Positions 48,067 to 58,231 of a stretch of DNA of 64,000 nt are shown here, piece after piece (within the stretch, counting starts at the first letter, position 1; each line of letters begins with the position of its first letter). A model generated the notes under the pieces. The model saw only the letters and a list, made by a program, of their open reading frames with translations, ran no database searches and was not told the DNA's origin. This DNA comes from Flectonema sp. DT1601 (taxonomy: Eukaryota; Euglenozoa; Diplonemea; Diplonemida; Diplonemidae), in NCBI GenBank assembly GCA_964019425.1, contig OZ025795.1, positions 186,001 through 250,000 on the forward strand. The letters are read 5' to 3'. Both the position numbers and the translations under genes were made by a program.

Positions 48067-51000
48067 TCAACGAATGCGACGTCCACTCTTTACCGCCACT
48101 GTTCTTGTACGGACGCTTGGAGCACCTCCGGTAAAGGTGAAAGGTCTGTTTTGATATTATTCTTTTTTTTTTGAATAAGAATTTTCCAGTCGCTGACTAT
48201 AAGAAGGAAAATACATACCCTGCTGCCTCTCCAGGAGATGCGCTACCTCCTCCCCCTCCAAAATTAAAACTCGTCGTCGGTGTGTCGGAAGGATTTCCTG
48301 TTTGGTTTAGTCAGCTGTATGACTAGGTACTCCGAGGCAAAGAATTAAAAAGGATATCAGATCTCCCTACATTATTGAGAACACGACAACTATCAAAAGA
48401 GCTGAACATGCCCTTCTGATGCAGGTCACACAGTTTACTGATCAAAGAATCTCGCGTACTTGGGAGACCCCAAACCCATTGGCTATCATTAGGGCACATG
48501 TGGGGGACTATGAAGACACGCTGAACCATAACAAAGCATCAGATCTCCCTACATTATTGAGAACACGACAACTATCAAAAGAGCTGAACATGCCCTTCTG
48601 ATGCAGGTCACACAGCTAACCGATCAAAGAATCTCGCGTACTTGGGAGACCCCAAACCCATTGGCTATCATTAGGGCACATGTGGGGGACTATGAAGACA
48701 CGCTATAAAATAAAACAGTTAAGTAAATATAATTATAATAACATACCAAAGGAAAATGGAGCTGGAGGAGTATTTACTTGAGCGGCTGGCATTGTGAATG
48801 CGGATCCACTTGCGGGTGGAATAGGTGGAGGAGCGAAAGCTCCAGGCGTCCCACCAAAAGCAACTGTTTGAGTATCAGCAGCAGCAGCAGGCGCACTAAA
48901 TGCACCAAAAGGTGTTGCAGCAGCAGTATCGCTTCCAGTGGTGGCGAATGCATTCGCAAACGGTGTCGCTGGTTTTGCTTCGCTAGAGAAAGCACCGAAT
49001 GCCCCAGAAAATGCCGGAGCTGCCTTAGGTTCTTCTTTTTGTTCCTCCACGGCAGCTGGAGCAGGAGCAGCAGCAGCAGGAGTTCCGAACCCTCCAAAAC
49101 CTCCAAACGGCTTGTTTTCCTTTTTATCTTCTGCTGCTGGGAAGGATAAACCTAATAATGGTTTTGCTTCTCCATCAGCAGGTTTGGATTCTGTAGCAGG
49201 AGTTCCAAACCCACCAAATAATTTGCTGTTGTCAGTTTTTGGTTCAGTTGCATCACTCGAGGAACCACCGAAAGCACCAAAGGCACTACCAAATGGGCTG
49301 GGCTGCGATTTAAAGTCGGTACCAAAAGCTCCAAAGGAAGTAGCAGCAGATGATGAAGCTGCTTCCATCGATGGCTTTGACTCTTCAGTCTTTGATCCAA
49401 GTGCCCCAAAACTAAATCCAGAAAAGACGCTGGCTTCAGCTGGTTTCTTCTCATCGTCATCAGATACACTTCCCGCGTTGCTCGCAAAACCATCCTCGAA
49501 GTCAATTTCAACTGGTGCCGCACTTGGTGCTCCAAAAGCCTTGAACCCACCTAGTGGAGCGAGTGCAGGTGCAGCCTCTGCTGGCTTTGGGGTTGCTGGT
49601 TTTTCGACAGTATCTTTTTCCTGTGCTTTTACAAATCCGAATCCTTCTGATGGAGTTACAACTGGTTTGTCCTTTGCAATATCACCAAACGAGCTGATTG
49701 GCGGAACATCATTCAAAGGTTTGTCGTTATTCTTAAACGAAAACGCACTCTGCCCTTCAGGGACGGCGGCACCGAATCCTAAGAATGGTGCTGCTACAGG
49801 TTTGTCTTCTTCGTCATCGTCGTCTGTTTGTTTTCTCTTTACTTTCTCTTTTACAATCTTTTCAGGCTCCTTTGAGCTTAAGGCAGCAAAGGCATCAAAC
49901 CCACTGCTTTCAGGCTTTTTGACTTCAGCACTCTCTGCTGGCGCCCCGAATCCAGCAAACCCGGTAGTCGGTTTACTCTCGGCATCGGTTCCGAATCCTG
50001 CGAATCCGGAGACTTCAGCTGGCTTGTCGTCGGTAGTGGTGGTAGTAGTAGTGGTGCCGAAGCCTGCGAATCCGGTGACCTCCTTAGGCTTTTCCGTCTC
50101 GGAATCCGTTGCGAAGGCTCCGAATGCGCCGAAGCCGCTGTCTTTTGGCTTTTCCTTTTCAGCATCCGTATCAAATCCTCCGAAGGCAGACTTTTCTGCT
50201 GGTTTGGTCGGTTCGAATCCAGAGAAAGCTGATTCTTTTGGTGCTGAGTCGGTTGTTCCGAAACCAGAGAACCCAACGGACTCCTTTGGTTTCTCTTGCT
50301 CAACATCTGAAGTTAGGGAAAAGCCAGTTTCCTTTGGCTTATCTTTGTCACTGTTCGTTGTTGTTGTACCAAAACCGACAAAAGTCTCTGTAGGATTATC
50401 GGATATCTCTTCGGTTGTTCCAAATGCAGCTGTTGACTCAGCAGCACCAAAGAAGCTTCCGATTGGCTTATCAGATTCTACGACTACGTCAGTTGTTTTA
50501 TTGTCATTGAAGGTACTGACCTCTGTAACTGTTTCACGAGTAGCTTCAGAATTACTGTTACCAGACATGTTAAGAGTTTTAAGGTCTTCCTTACGGCGTT
50601 TAATCGACTGAGACGCAGCTAACAAGTTCGATCTTGGCTTTGGTGTTGGAGGAGCTAAGAATGAAGCTGGTGAAGCAAATCTTTTTAAATAACCCATAAC
50701 AACATCGCTTCTCTCATAGACGTTTGGTGATGATACAATATAAACTGAACCGTCGCAGGTTTTACCTCTCTTTTGAGCTGCGGGTTGGATTTCACGGGAG
50801 CGTTTTATTTGTTCTTGGAGACGGTTAATTTGAGTGTCTTTCTCCTGAATGATTTTAAGCGCTAGCTCCAGTTGACGTTTTTCACGTATTCTTTCTCTTT
50901 TAATCTCGTCAGTATCTTGACGAAGGCGGTCGATTTCAGCTGATAGCTGACCAGCCTTGGAAGATTCGTTCCACGGCGCTGCCATCTGATGAGAGGAATT

Positions 51001-51177
51001 TTCATACGATGCGAACTGTGGCAGTCTTGAAGTCTGTGCTGGACCGTCAAACCCGTTGTCATATGTCTTTCTGGTTTCATCCTCTCTCCTTATCGATGCA
51101 GGCTTCTCCTCACTTGTTTTCCCTACGATGCCATTTAATATTTTGCTCAGGAATCCCTGCTCGCCGGAATCACCCAT
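48067..51177 (-). CDS. FG-repeat nucleoporin (Nup1/Nup60/Nup153-like)
   Basis: Exons 51177-48747, 48297-48219 and 48145-48067 give 862 residues. Donors are GTATGT and acceptors AACAG; phases match (1, then 2). The N-terminus MGDSGEQGFLSKILNGIVG can form an amphipathic helix. A coiled coil follows at about 75-130 (SAEIDRLRQDTDEIKRERIR). From about 240 to the end there are dense FG repeats (GFGTT, AFGAF, GFAGFG) separated by Lys/Glu/Pro/Ser linkers. The last exon gives PFTFTGGAPSVRTRTVAVKS and ends GRRIR, a basic tail like those of nuclear-basket nucleoporins that bind importins. By analogy it should anchor at the nuclear basket and bind transport receptors. The first intron, 449 bases, contains a 182-bp tandem duplication. 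Confidence 0.82.
48356..48704 (+). repeat. 182-bp tandem duplication inside nucleoporin intron 1
   Basis: Two cores of 167 bp (48356-48522 and 48538-48704) are separated by a 15-bp spacer. They differ at only about three bases (TTTACTG versus CTAACCG), so the duplication is recent. On the + strand each core is open for about 54 codons in one frame (YIIENTTTIKRAEHALLMQ, then VTQFTDQRISRTW, then IIRAHVGDYEDTL). The period is not a multiple of three, so the two copies are in different frames. No family was recognised. Confidence 0.9.
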
Positions 51178-51247
51178 AACTGCGTTCCTGACTTAAAGAA
51201 TGAATTAAATATTGATGTCAAGGCGTATTAAATTGTCTTACAGTAAT

Positions 51248-51463
51248 TCAATCTCCTAACAAGTAATCATATTGTATAGTGTGATGGGGTGAATAAATGA
51301 TAATTAAACAAACAGAAACAACAATACCGATAAACGTGGCATACAGATCCTTAGATAGTATTGGCACCAAAGCCAAAAAAAAGAAGACACCAAAACTCTC
51401 ACAACTAATGAGTAAAGGTTTGACACATTCGTTTATTTGGAAAAACAATGCAATCCAATTCAT
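51248..51463 (-). CDS. Small membrane protein ORF
   Basis: 71 codons from ATG to TGA, with two likely membrane segments (FGVFFFLALVPIL and FIGIVVSVCLIIIY) joined by a short polar loop. The layout recalls small ER membrane subunits, but no motif identifies one. It lies between two minus-strand genes in the same orientation. It could be chance in AT-rich DNA, although codon composition is not low-complexity. Confidence 0.35.
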   Translation of the reverse strand: MNWIALFFQINECVKPLLISCESFGVFFFLALVPILSKDLYATFIGIVVSVCLIIIYSPHHTIQYDYLLGD

Positions 51464-51785
51464 GTTTTGAATGAGTTTCTCTTTTTTTTTTTTTCATTAT
51501 CTTCATAACTGCCGACCTGTCAGGAGTTCGGATCGATATGTGATTCTTTTTTCTTTCGAATTCGTAGTTCTATTGGAACAGAGAGTTCGAAGGACACCTT
51601 GTTACAAAGCTGCTAATACTTGAGTAGAGATTACTGTTTCTCTTCTTCGTTGCTCGCTTCGCTACATGATCACTTGTTACTTGTTGGATGTTTTCATGAC
51701 AGATGCATTTACAATTTCTTTTTTGTTGTTGTTGCTGAAAACTGTTTATTCTTTTCCACCTTTTCTCGTTAACTGCTTCTCCTCA

Positions 51786-52304
51786 TCACTTTCCAGAACC
51801 TCCCAACATGTCGTCAAAGGCATCGTCAGCCGCGTCTTCTTCCTCGGCCTCTTCTACTTCTGCGGCAGCACGATCGAGAATTGCGTTCTCTTCAGCGTCC
51901 ATGCGCTCTTGTTCACCACCTGCTTCGGTATCAATTCTGATTTGATGTTAAATTATTATTTTTCTTTATTTTTCACGGCTAAAATGAGAACTAAAATAAT
52001 ACCTGTCGTTCATCCCGGCAAACATGCATAATTCTGCCAAGTGTTCCAGCGCTTCGTCTTCGTAGTCAGATGGAGGGTCCTCGTAATTACCAAATTCCTT
52101 TGTTGCTTCTTTTGTTCCAGCTTCAACCTTTGAGTCTTCTTCTTCTTCTTCATCCTCTTCTACTTCTTCAATTTCTTCTTCCTCCTCGCTCTCTTCGATT
52201 TCCTCAACTTCCTCCTCTTCCGCGTCATCGTCAGCTTCCGCTGCCTTAGCGTCTAACTTTGTCTCCTCCAACTTCTTTGCCAACTCATCGACTTTCTCAG
52301 TCAT
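51786..52304 (-). CDS. Very acidic small protein
   Basis: Exons 52304-52003 and 51936-51786. The donor is GTATTA, the acceptor CAAATCAG, and a codon is split at the junction. They give about 150 residues. A short coiled-coil start (MTEKVDELAKKLEETKLDAK) leads into long Glu/Asp runs, a middle motif (DEALEHLAELCMFAGMNDR) and a second acidic stretch ending FDDMLGGSGK. Such acidic proteins often bind histones or basic ribosomal proteins, but no family was recognised. Reading through the intron would end after HFSREK. Confidence 0.65.
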
Positions 52305-52454
52305 CTTATGCTGCGATGATAGCTGCGAGGAATATCAAACACTAATAAATCACAAAAGTTTGTGACATAATCTAAAACAACTAATAGACGGTTCCTAAAC
52401 GTGAGCTAGTCGCAGGAAAGATACTAAAATAATAGCACACAGTTTACCTGAAAA

Positions 52455-55400
52455 GAGAATCGAAACTTCCTCAATCATAACAAGATCAGCAGGGAAGCAG
52501 AGGAACACGGCAGAAAAGCAACGCTCAGACACGAAAGCTACGTCAACAAATAGCATTCAGGTGACTCACGGTCTGCAGAACTATGAGATCGGCTTCCTAT
52601 CTCGTCAATCATTCGCGTTGCTATTTTCCCCTTTTTTCCAACTCCCACAAAAACACAGAAAAGATGTCGCACACACAGAGCTCAGACAGCAGGACGGTAG
52701 TTGCAGTTTGGTTTCATGAGTAAAGGTTGGAAGCCATCAAATATTATGATAAGGTGATCATCTTCGCTCTGAATGACGAATTCAAATCAACGACAAGAAG
52801 AAGAAGAAGAGAGAATGACAAGGAAACACGAAGTCAGCAAGTTTTAAACCTTTTTTCAAGTCACGAGAAATCAGAAGCAAGACTGGCGTTGGAAAGGTTG
52901 TGTGTGTTATCCATCATGTGAATCATGTGAGAAGTGCTGGTATTCCAAATGCATGAAAGGAATCGAAAAAGAACAACGACCTCACAACAGCAGGGCAACA
53001 AAAGGATCAGCTTGAAGGCCGAAATTACTTGAAATCAATAAAAAGGATTTTCATACGAACGAGATCTATTGGGTAATTTCTATATCATCATGAGATATTG
53101 TGGAATCAATAACAACACAGAGAGGCGGATCTCAGGCAAAAGTCAGATGAGCGAATGGCAAACATCTTCCGAGGTTGTCTGGACCCACAAAACATAAAGA
53201 AGGTCGTGCAGGGGATTCGACTCGGCTATCCTTCAACAACAGGCAGGCAATACGATGAATGGAACAACGACCTCACAACAGCGGGCAACAAAAGGATGAA
53301 GACCAGACAATCAGACAGCCCGTCGTTGTTTGTCACCAGATCTGCACCCAAAGGGAGCAGGTAAGGCATCAGCTTGCAATACGACTTTTTCATCATGTGT
53401 CTGAAATTACTTCAAAGGAGATACATCAAGAGATTCTTGTACACGTGGGTGTGCGTTAATTCCATATCCGGAAGGAACGCGACCGTATTGCGTACTTTCT
53501 AAAAAGAGATTGGGAACTTCTTCAACAACAAAAAGAATCAGCAGGGAAGCAGAGGAACACGGCAGACAAAGCAACGCTCAGACACGAAAGCTACGTCAAC
53601 AAATAGCATTCAGGTGACTCACGGTCTGCAGAACTATGAGATCGGCTTTCTATCTCGTCAATCATTCGCGTTGCTATTTTCCTCTTTTTTTCCAACTCCC
53701 ACAAAAACACAGAAAAGATGTCGCACACACAGAGCTCAGACAGCAGGACGGTAGTTGCAGTTTGGTTTCATGAGTAAAGGTTGGAAGCCATCAAATATTA
53801 TGATAAGGTGATCATCTTCGCTCTGAATGACGACGATTCAAATCAACGAGAAGAAGAAGAAGAGAGAACGACAAGGAAGCACGACGTCAGCAAGTTTTAA
53901 ACCTTTTTTCAAGTCACGAGAAATCAGAAGCAAGACTGGCGTTGGAAAGGTTGTGTGTGTTATCCATCATGTGAATCATGTGAAGGAAGTGAATGTTCGA
54001 AGACCAGACAATCAGACAGCCCGTCGTTGTTTGTCACCAGATCTGCACCCAAAGGAGCAGGTAAGGCATCAGCTTGCAATACGACTTTGTCATCACGTGT
54101 CTGAAATAAATACATAAAAAGCCAGGTGTGAGGCCTCCCACAATACATAGCACAGCAAGGCTCAAGTCAGACAAAGTAGTAGTAAGAAGTTATCGTCAAA
54201 TATAATCCGACATATGCTTGTTATGATATGTGATCATCATATTACTTTAGACAGTCAGTTTCAGAGAAAGCAACGCTCAGACACGAAAGCTACGTCAACA
54301 AATAGCATTCAGGTGACTCACGGTCTGCAGAACTATGAGATCGGCTTTCTATCTCGTCAATCATTCGCGTTGCTGTTTTTCCCCTATTTTCCAACTCTCA
54401 CAAAACACAGAAAAGATGTCGCACACAGAGCTCAGACAGCAGGACGGTAGTTGCAGTTTGGTTTCATGAGTAAAGGTTGGAAGCCATCAAATATTATGAT
54501 AAGGTGATCATCTTCGCTCTGAATGACGACAACTCAAATCAACGAGAAGAAGAAGAAGAAGAAGAAGAGAGAACGACAAGGAAGCACGAAGTCAGCAAGT
54601 TTTAAACCTTTTTTCAAGTCACGAGAAATCAGAAGCAAGACTGGCGTTGGAAAGGTTGTGTGTGTTATCCATCATGTGATTCATGTGAAGGAAGTGAATG
54701 TTCGAAGACCAGACAATCAGACAGCCCGTCGTTGTTTGTCACCAGATCTGCACCCAAAGGAGCAGGTAAGGCATCAGCTTGCAATACGACTTTGTCATCA
54801 CGTGTCTGAAATAAATACATAAAAAGCCAGGTGTGAGGCCTCCCACAATACATAGCACAGCAAGGCTCAAGTCAGACAAAGTAGTAGTAAGAAGTTATCG
54901 TCAAATATAATCCGACATATGCTTGTTATGATATGTGATCATCATATTACTTTAGACAGTCAGTTTCAGAGAAAGCAACGCTCAGACACGAAAGCTACGT
55001 CAACAAATAGCATTCAGGTGACTCACGGTCTGCAGAACTATGAGATCGGCTTTCTATCTCGTCAATCATTCGCATTGCTATTTTCCTCCTTTTTTCCAAC
55101 TCCCACAAAAACACAGAAAAGATGTCGCACACAGAGCTCAGACAGCAGGACGGTAGTTGCAGTTTGGTTTCATGAGTAAAGGTTGGAAGCCATCAAATAT
55201 TATGATAAGGTGATCATCTTCGCTCTGAATGACGACGATTCAAATCAACGAGAAGAAGAAGAAGAAGAGAGAACGACAAGGAAGCACGAAGTCAGCAAGT
55301 TTTAAACCTTTTTTCAAGTCACGAGAAATCAGAAGCAAGACTGGCGTTGGAAAGGTTGTGTGTGTTATCCATCATGTGAATCATGTAAAGGAAGTGAATG

Positions 55401-55952
55401 TTCGAAGACCAGACAATCAGACAGCCCGTCGTTGTTTGTCACCAGATCTGCACCCAAAGGGAGCAGGTAAGGCATCAGCTTGCAATACGACTTTCTCATC
55501 ATGTGCCTGAAATTACTTCAAAAGGAGATACATCAAGAGATTCTTGTACACGTGGGTGTGCGTTAATTCCATATCCGGAAGGAACGCGACCGTATTGCGT
55601 ACTTTCTAAAAAGAGATTGGGAACTTCCTCAACAACAAAAAGGATCAGCAGGGAAGCAGGAACACGGCAGAAAAAGCAACGCTCAGACACGAAAGCTACG
55701 TCAACAAATAGCATTCAGGTGACTCACGGTCTGCAGAACTATGAGATCGGCTTTCTATCTCGTCAATCATTCGCGTTGCTATTTTCCCCTTTTTTCCAAC
55801 TCCCACAAAACACAGAAAAGATGTCGCACACACAGAGCTCAGACAGCAGGACGGTAGTTGCAGTTTGGTTTCATGAGTAAAGGTTGGAAGCCATCAAATA
55901 TTATGATAAGGTGATCATCTTCGCTCTGAATGACAACAACTCAAATCAACGA
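52455..55952 (+). repeat. Modular repeat array 5 (longest)
   Basis: Order: end of D1, A (about 52517-52930), long B, C (about 53298-53406), D1 (to about 53569), A (to 53985), short B, C, D2 (to about 54265), A (to 54690), short B, C, D2 (to about 54970), A (to 55388), short B, C, D1 (to about 55676), and A cut at 55952. Five A copies occur here, and short and long B and both D types are mixed in one array. The + strand frame 55398-55880 is open for 160 codons across C, D1 and A, the longest in any array. The array lies between the acidic-protein gene and the SPFH gene. Confidence 0.93.
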
Positions 55953-56620
55953 CCCAACTGAATAATACATTTTTATAACCTAATTATGATAAGTAATTAA
56001 TAAGACAAATTGCCATAGGAAATAAAGTTTCAACCCGTTGTAACATCACATCAAAAAACGAGGGATCACAAATATTGAGAAAAACAAACTAAAGTCAAAT
56101 CAAGAAAGAAGGAAATATAACCAGCGACCAATGGTTTTTAATTTTTCTAATAAAGGACTTGAATGAAATTGAGATAGAAAAATATTGAGATAAATCAACG
56201 TGCGTTTTTGACCGTAGCCTTTTAATGAAAAACCTTTAACAAACTAAGCAGAGATAAAGTTAACCGAGGAATAAAGCAGGGAGGTGAAACTTTGACAATT
56301 AAAAAAAAAAAAAAAAAAAAAAAAGCAACAACTTTTTTTTGGGTGTTAATACAAAAATAGTATAAAGAAACTCGACTGAAAAGATTTTCTTTTTGTAGTA
56401 GTTATAGTAAGAGGGATCTTGATAAAACATGTTGCCTTTATATTGAAATTGTCAACGGAACGTAAAATAAAAAGAAAGAAATCGGATATAGCCTTTCCAT
56501 GCAAAAACGTTTTTTTTAATTCCATAGTTTCGTTCCTTTATAACGTAAGGTTGTAATAAGCCTCGTGAGGAAACAGTAGCAGGAACAAGGAAATAGCTTT
56601 AACGCAGTATGGTGGAATCA
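55953..56620. other. Intergenic, no gene seen
   Basis: AT-rich sequence with an A run at about 56300-56325. It follows the truncated end of array 5 and precedes the SPFH stop codon. No open frame of interest and no RNA gene recognised. Confidence 0.6.
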
Positions 56621-58231
56621 CTACTTTTCAGTATTAAAGAAAACAGTCGATCCATGCAATGCTTGACCAGTCCTGTGAATTTTATTTAAATCAATCGCAA
56701 CTTCCGACTGTTCGATCAGTTTTGCTGCGTTGAGAGCACCTCTAGCGTATTCTTCCCTAGCATTTGCTTCTGAGGTTGCTTCCATCAAAATGATGTCAGC
56801 GTTAGCTGTCGCTTCAACGATTGAAGAGTCAGCCAATGCCTTTGAAGAAATAATTAATGCTTTTGCTTCTCCTTTTGCTGCGGTTTCTAGTTGTTGGGCA
56901 TCGGCAGCTGCTACAGCACCTTGGGATAGTTCGTTTGTTAGTTGTTTACTCACAGGTTTCGCTGATATGATATTAATCGAAATGATTGTAACTCCGTAAG
57001 TATTTGTTATCAAGTTTGAATGAGAGACGCATTCAATGAGTTTTACAGTATCGAACAACTCATTGCTGTTAATGGCTCCCGCTTGAACTTGTGACTGAGG
57101 TGAAAACGAATCGCTAAATCGCATTGTTCCTATAAAAGCAGCGAGAGATGCAGCTGCTTGTTTCAGAACATTGTTTCGAAGTTTGCCGCTGTTTTGATTT
57201 TGAGTGTCCGCGGCATTGACTGCTGCCAAACTTACGTCAGAGATCATCCAATTTACAGTCGCCTTAATTGACATCAATACATTGTCACCCGTTGATACTT
57301 CAATAGCTTGAAGATCATCTGTTTGATGTTTTGTGGTCATTAGTCGTTCAAATTTATGATTTCTGTGAGTTAGCAGGTGAACAGATCCACCACCTTTAAT
57401 TTCCTGTCGACCGTTGTTTTGAGTGACAGCTGCATATCCTTCATCTACTGTTAAAAGGGTGTAGGGACCTAAAAAAATAACATCATCACTGAGGTCAATA
57501 CTATTCTGAAAACGGAGTGTTGGTGATCTCCAGTGATGAAATCCTGGAGGTAGTAACACAGGTTGTCCCTTATCAAGAGCAAAGCCAACATGACCTTGTT
57601 CAATAATTGCTATCCCCCAATCACCATGTTGGATATAACCCGATGAGTAATCAAACTGATTCTGGGAAAGTCTCCAAAATGGTTGGCAGTGACAGTGAGC
57701 TCCCTCACCTGCGACTTTAAAACCTCCTTCTCCATCTGCAAACGGTTGGATATGACCTTTGCGAACCTCAAATACAGATGTAAATGGAGCAAAACAACAC
57801 AAAGCTCCCCACAACGCATTAGTTCCAGCAGATGAGTTTGCTTCAATCCAGGCCTCAGGATTACTTTGTTGTAGTAGTTTACAGATATCAGTTGTCTTGC
57901 CATGTCCAATTCTGTAGTTCGTACACAGAAGAGAAGATGACGAAGCTTTTTGCCATTCAAGTTCTGTTTGTTCAGACGGGTTTCCTGATCTTCGCATATA
58001 GAATTCTTTCTTTCCTACTAAGTCACCTCTTAATGGGTCTATTCGCGGTTGTAGGGCTGAATAACTCTCAGAATCTTCACCGTCTACTGCGTGATCATCT
58101 CTCAAGCTTGCTTCCCGCATACTGTCGAGAAGGTGCATACGTTCAGTGTCTCTCGTCCCTCTAGCCGAGTTTTCATATTCTACACCCAGACGGGAGAATT
58201 CTGGTCTCGACCCGTTGACATTTCTGTCCAT
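56621..58231 (-). CDS. SPFH/band-7 (stomatin-prohibitin-flotillin) domain protein
   Basis: 536 residues from ATG 58231 (MDRNVNGSRPEFSRLG). The N-terminal 200 residues are polar with a Cys-rich spot (GAHCHCQPFW). A band-7 core covers about 210-420 (GDWGIAIIEQGHVGFALDKG, RSPTLRFQNSIDLSDDVIFL, ATVNWMISD, TYGVTIISINIISAKPV). The C-terminal part is an Ala/Glu-rich coiled coil (AAADAQQLETAAKGEAKALI, NADIILMEATSEANAREEYA) typical of SPFH oligomers. There is no clear N-terminal membrane hairpin, so attachment may be by acylation or partners. Members organise membrane microdomains. The exact subfamily is not assigned. Confidence 0.82.
   Translation of the reverse strand: MDRNVNGSRPEFSRLGVEYENSARGTRDTERMHLLDSMREASLRDDHAVDGEDSESYSALQPRIDPLRGDLVGKKEFYMRRSGNPSEQTELEWQKASSSSLLCTNYRIGHGKTTDICKLLQQSNPEAWIEANSSAGTNALWGALCCFAPFTSVFEVRKGHIQPFADGEGGFKVAGEGAHCHCQPFWRLSQNQFDYSSGYIQHGDWGIAIIEQGHVGFALDKGQPVLLPPGFHHWRSPTLRFQNSIDLSDDVIFLGPYTLLTVDEGYAAVTQNNGRQEIKGGGSVHLLTHRNHKFERLMTTKHQTDDLQAIEVSTGDNVLMSIKATVNWMISDVSLAAVNAADTQNQNSGKLRNNVLKQAAASLAAFIGTMRFSDSFSPQSQVQAGAINSNELFDTVKLIECVSHSNLITNTYGVTIISINIISAKPVSKQLTNELSQGAVAAADAQQLETAAKGEAKALIISSKALADSSIVEATANADIILMEATSEANAREEYARGALNAAKLIEQSEVAIDLNKIHRTGQALHGSTVFFNTEK

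Noticed and set aside
48938-50611. 557-codon open frame on the + strand
   Set aside because: It is exactly antisense to the FG-repeat part of the nucleoporin, whose Gly/Ala/Pro/Lys codons leave the opposite strand open. The nucleoporin strand has repeats, splice sites and a start that make sense.
12996-55952. CRISPR-like array or simple satellite
   Set aside because: Units are about 0.7-1.1 kb with swapped modules, not short repeats with unique spacers and not a single-monomer satellite. The genome is eukaryotic.
12996-55952. Arrays as LTR, LINE or DNA transposon copies
   Set aside because: I found no reverse transcriptase, integrase or transposase motif, no terminal repeats and no constant ends. 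A non-autonomous element cannot be ruled out, but nothing in the sequence supports a named family.
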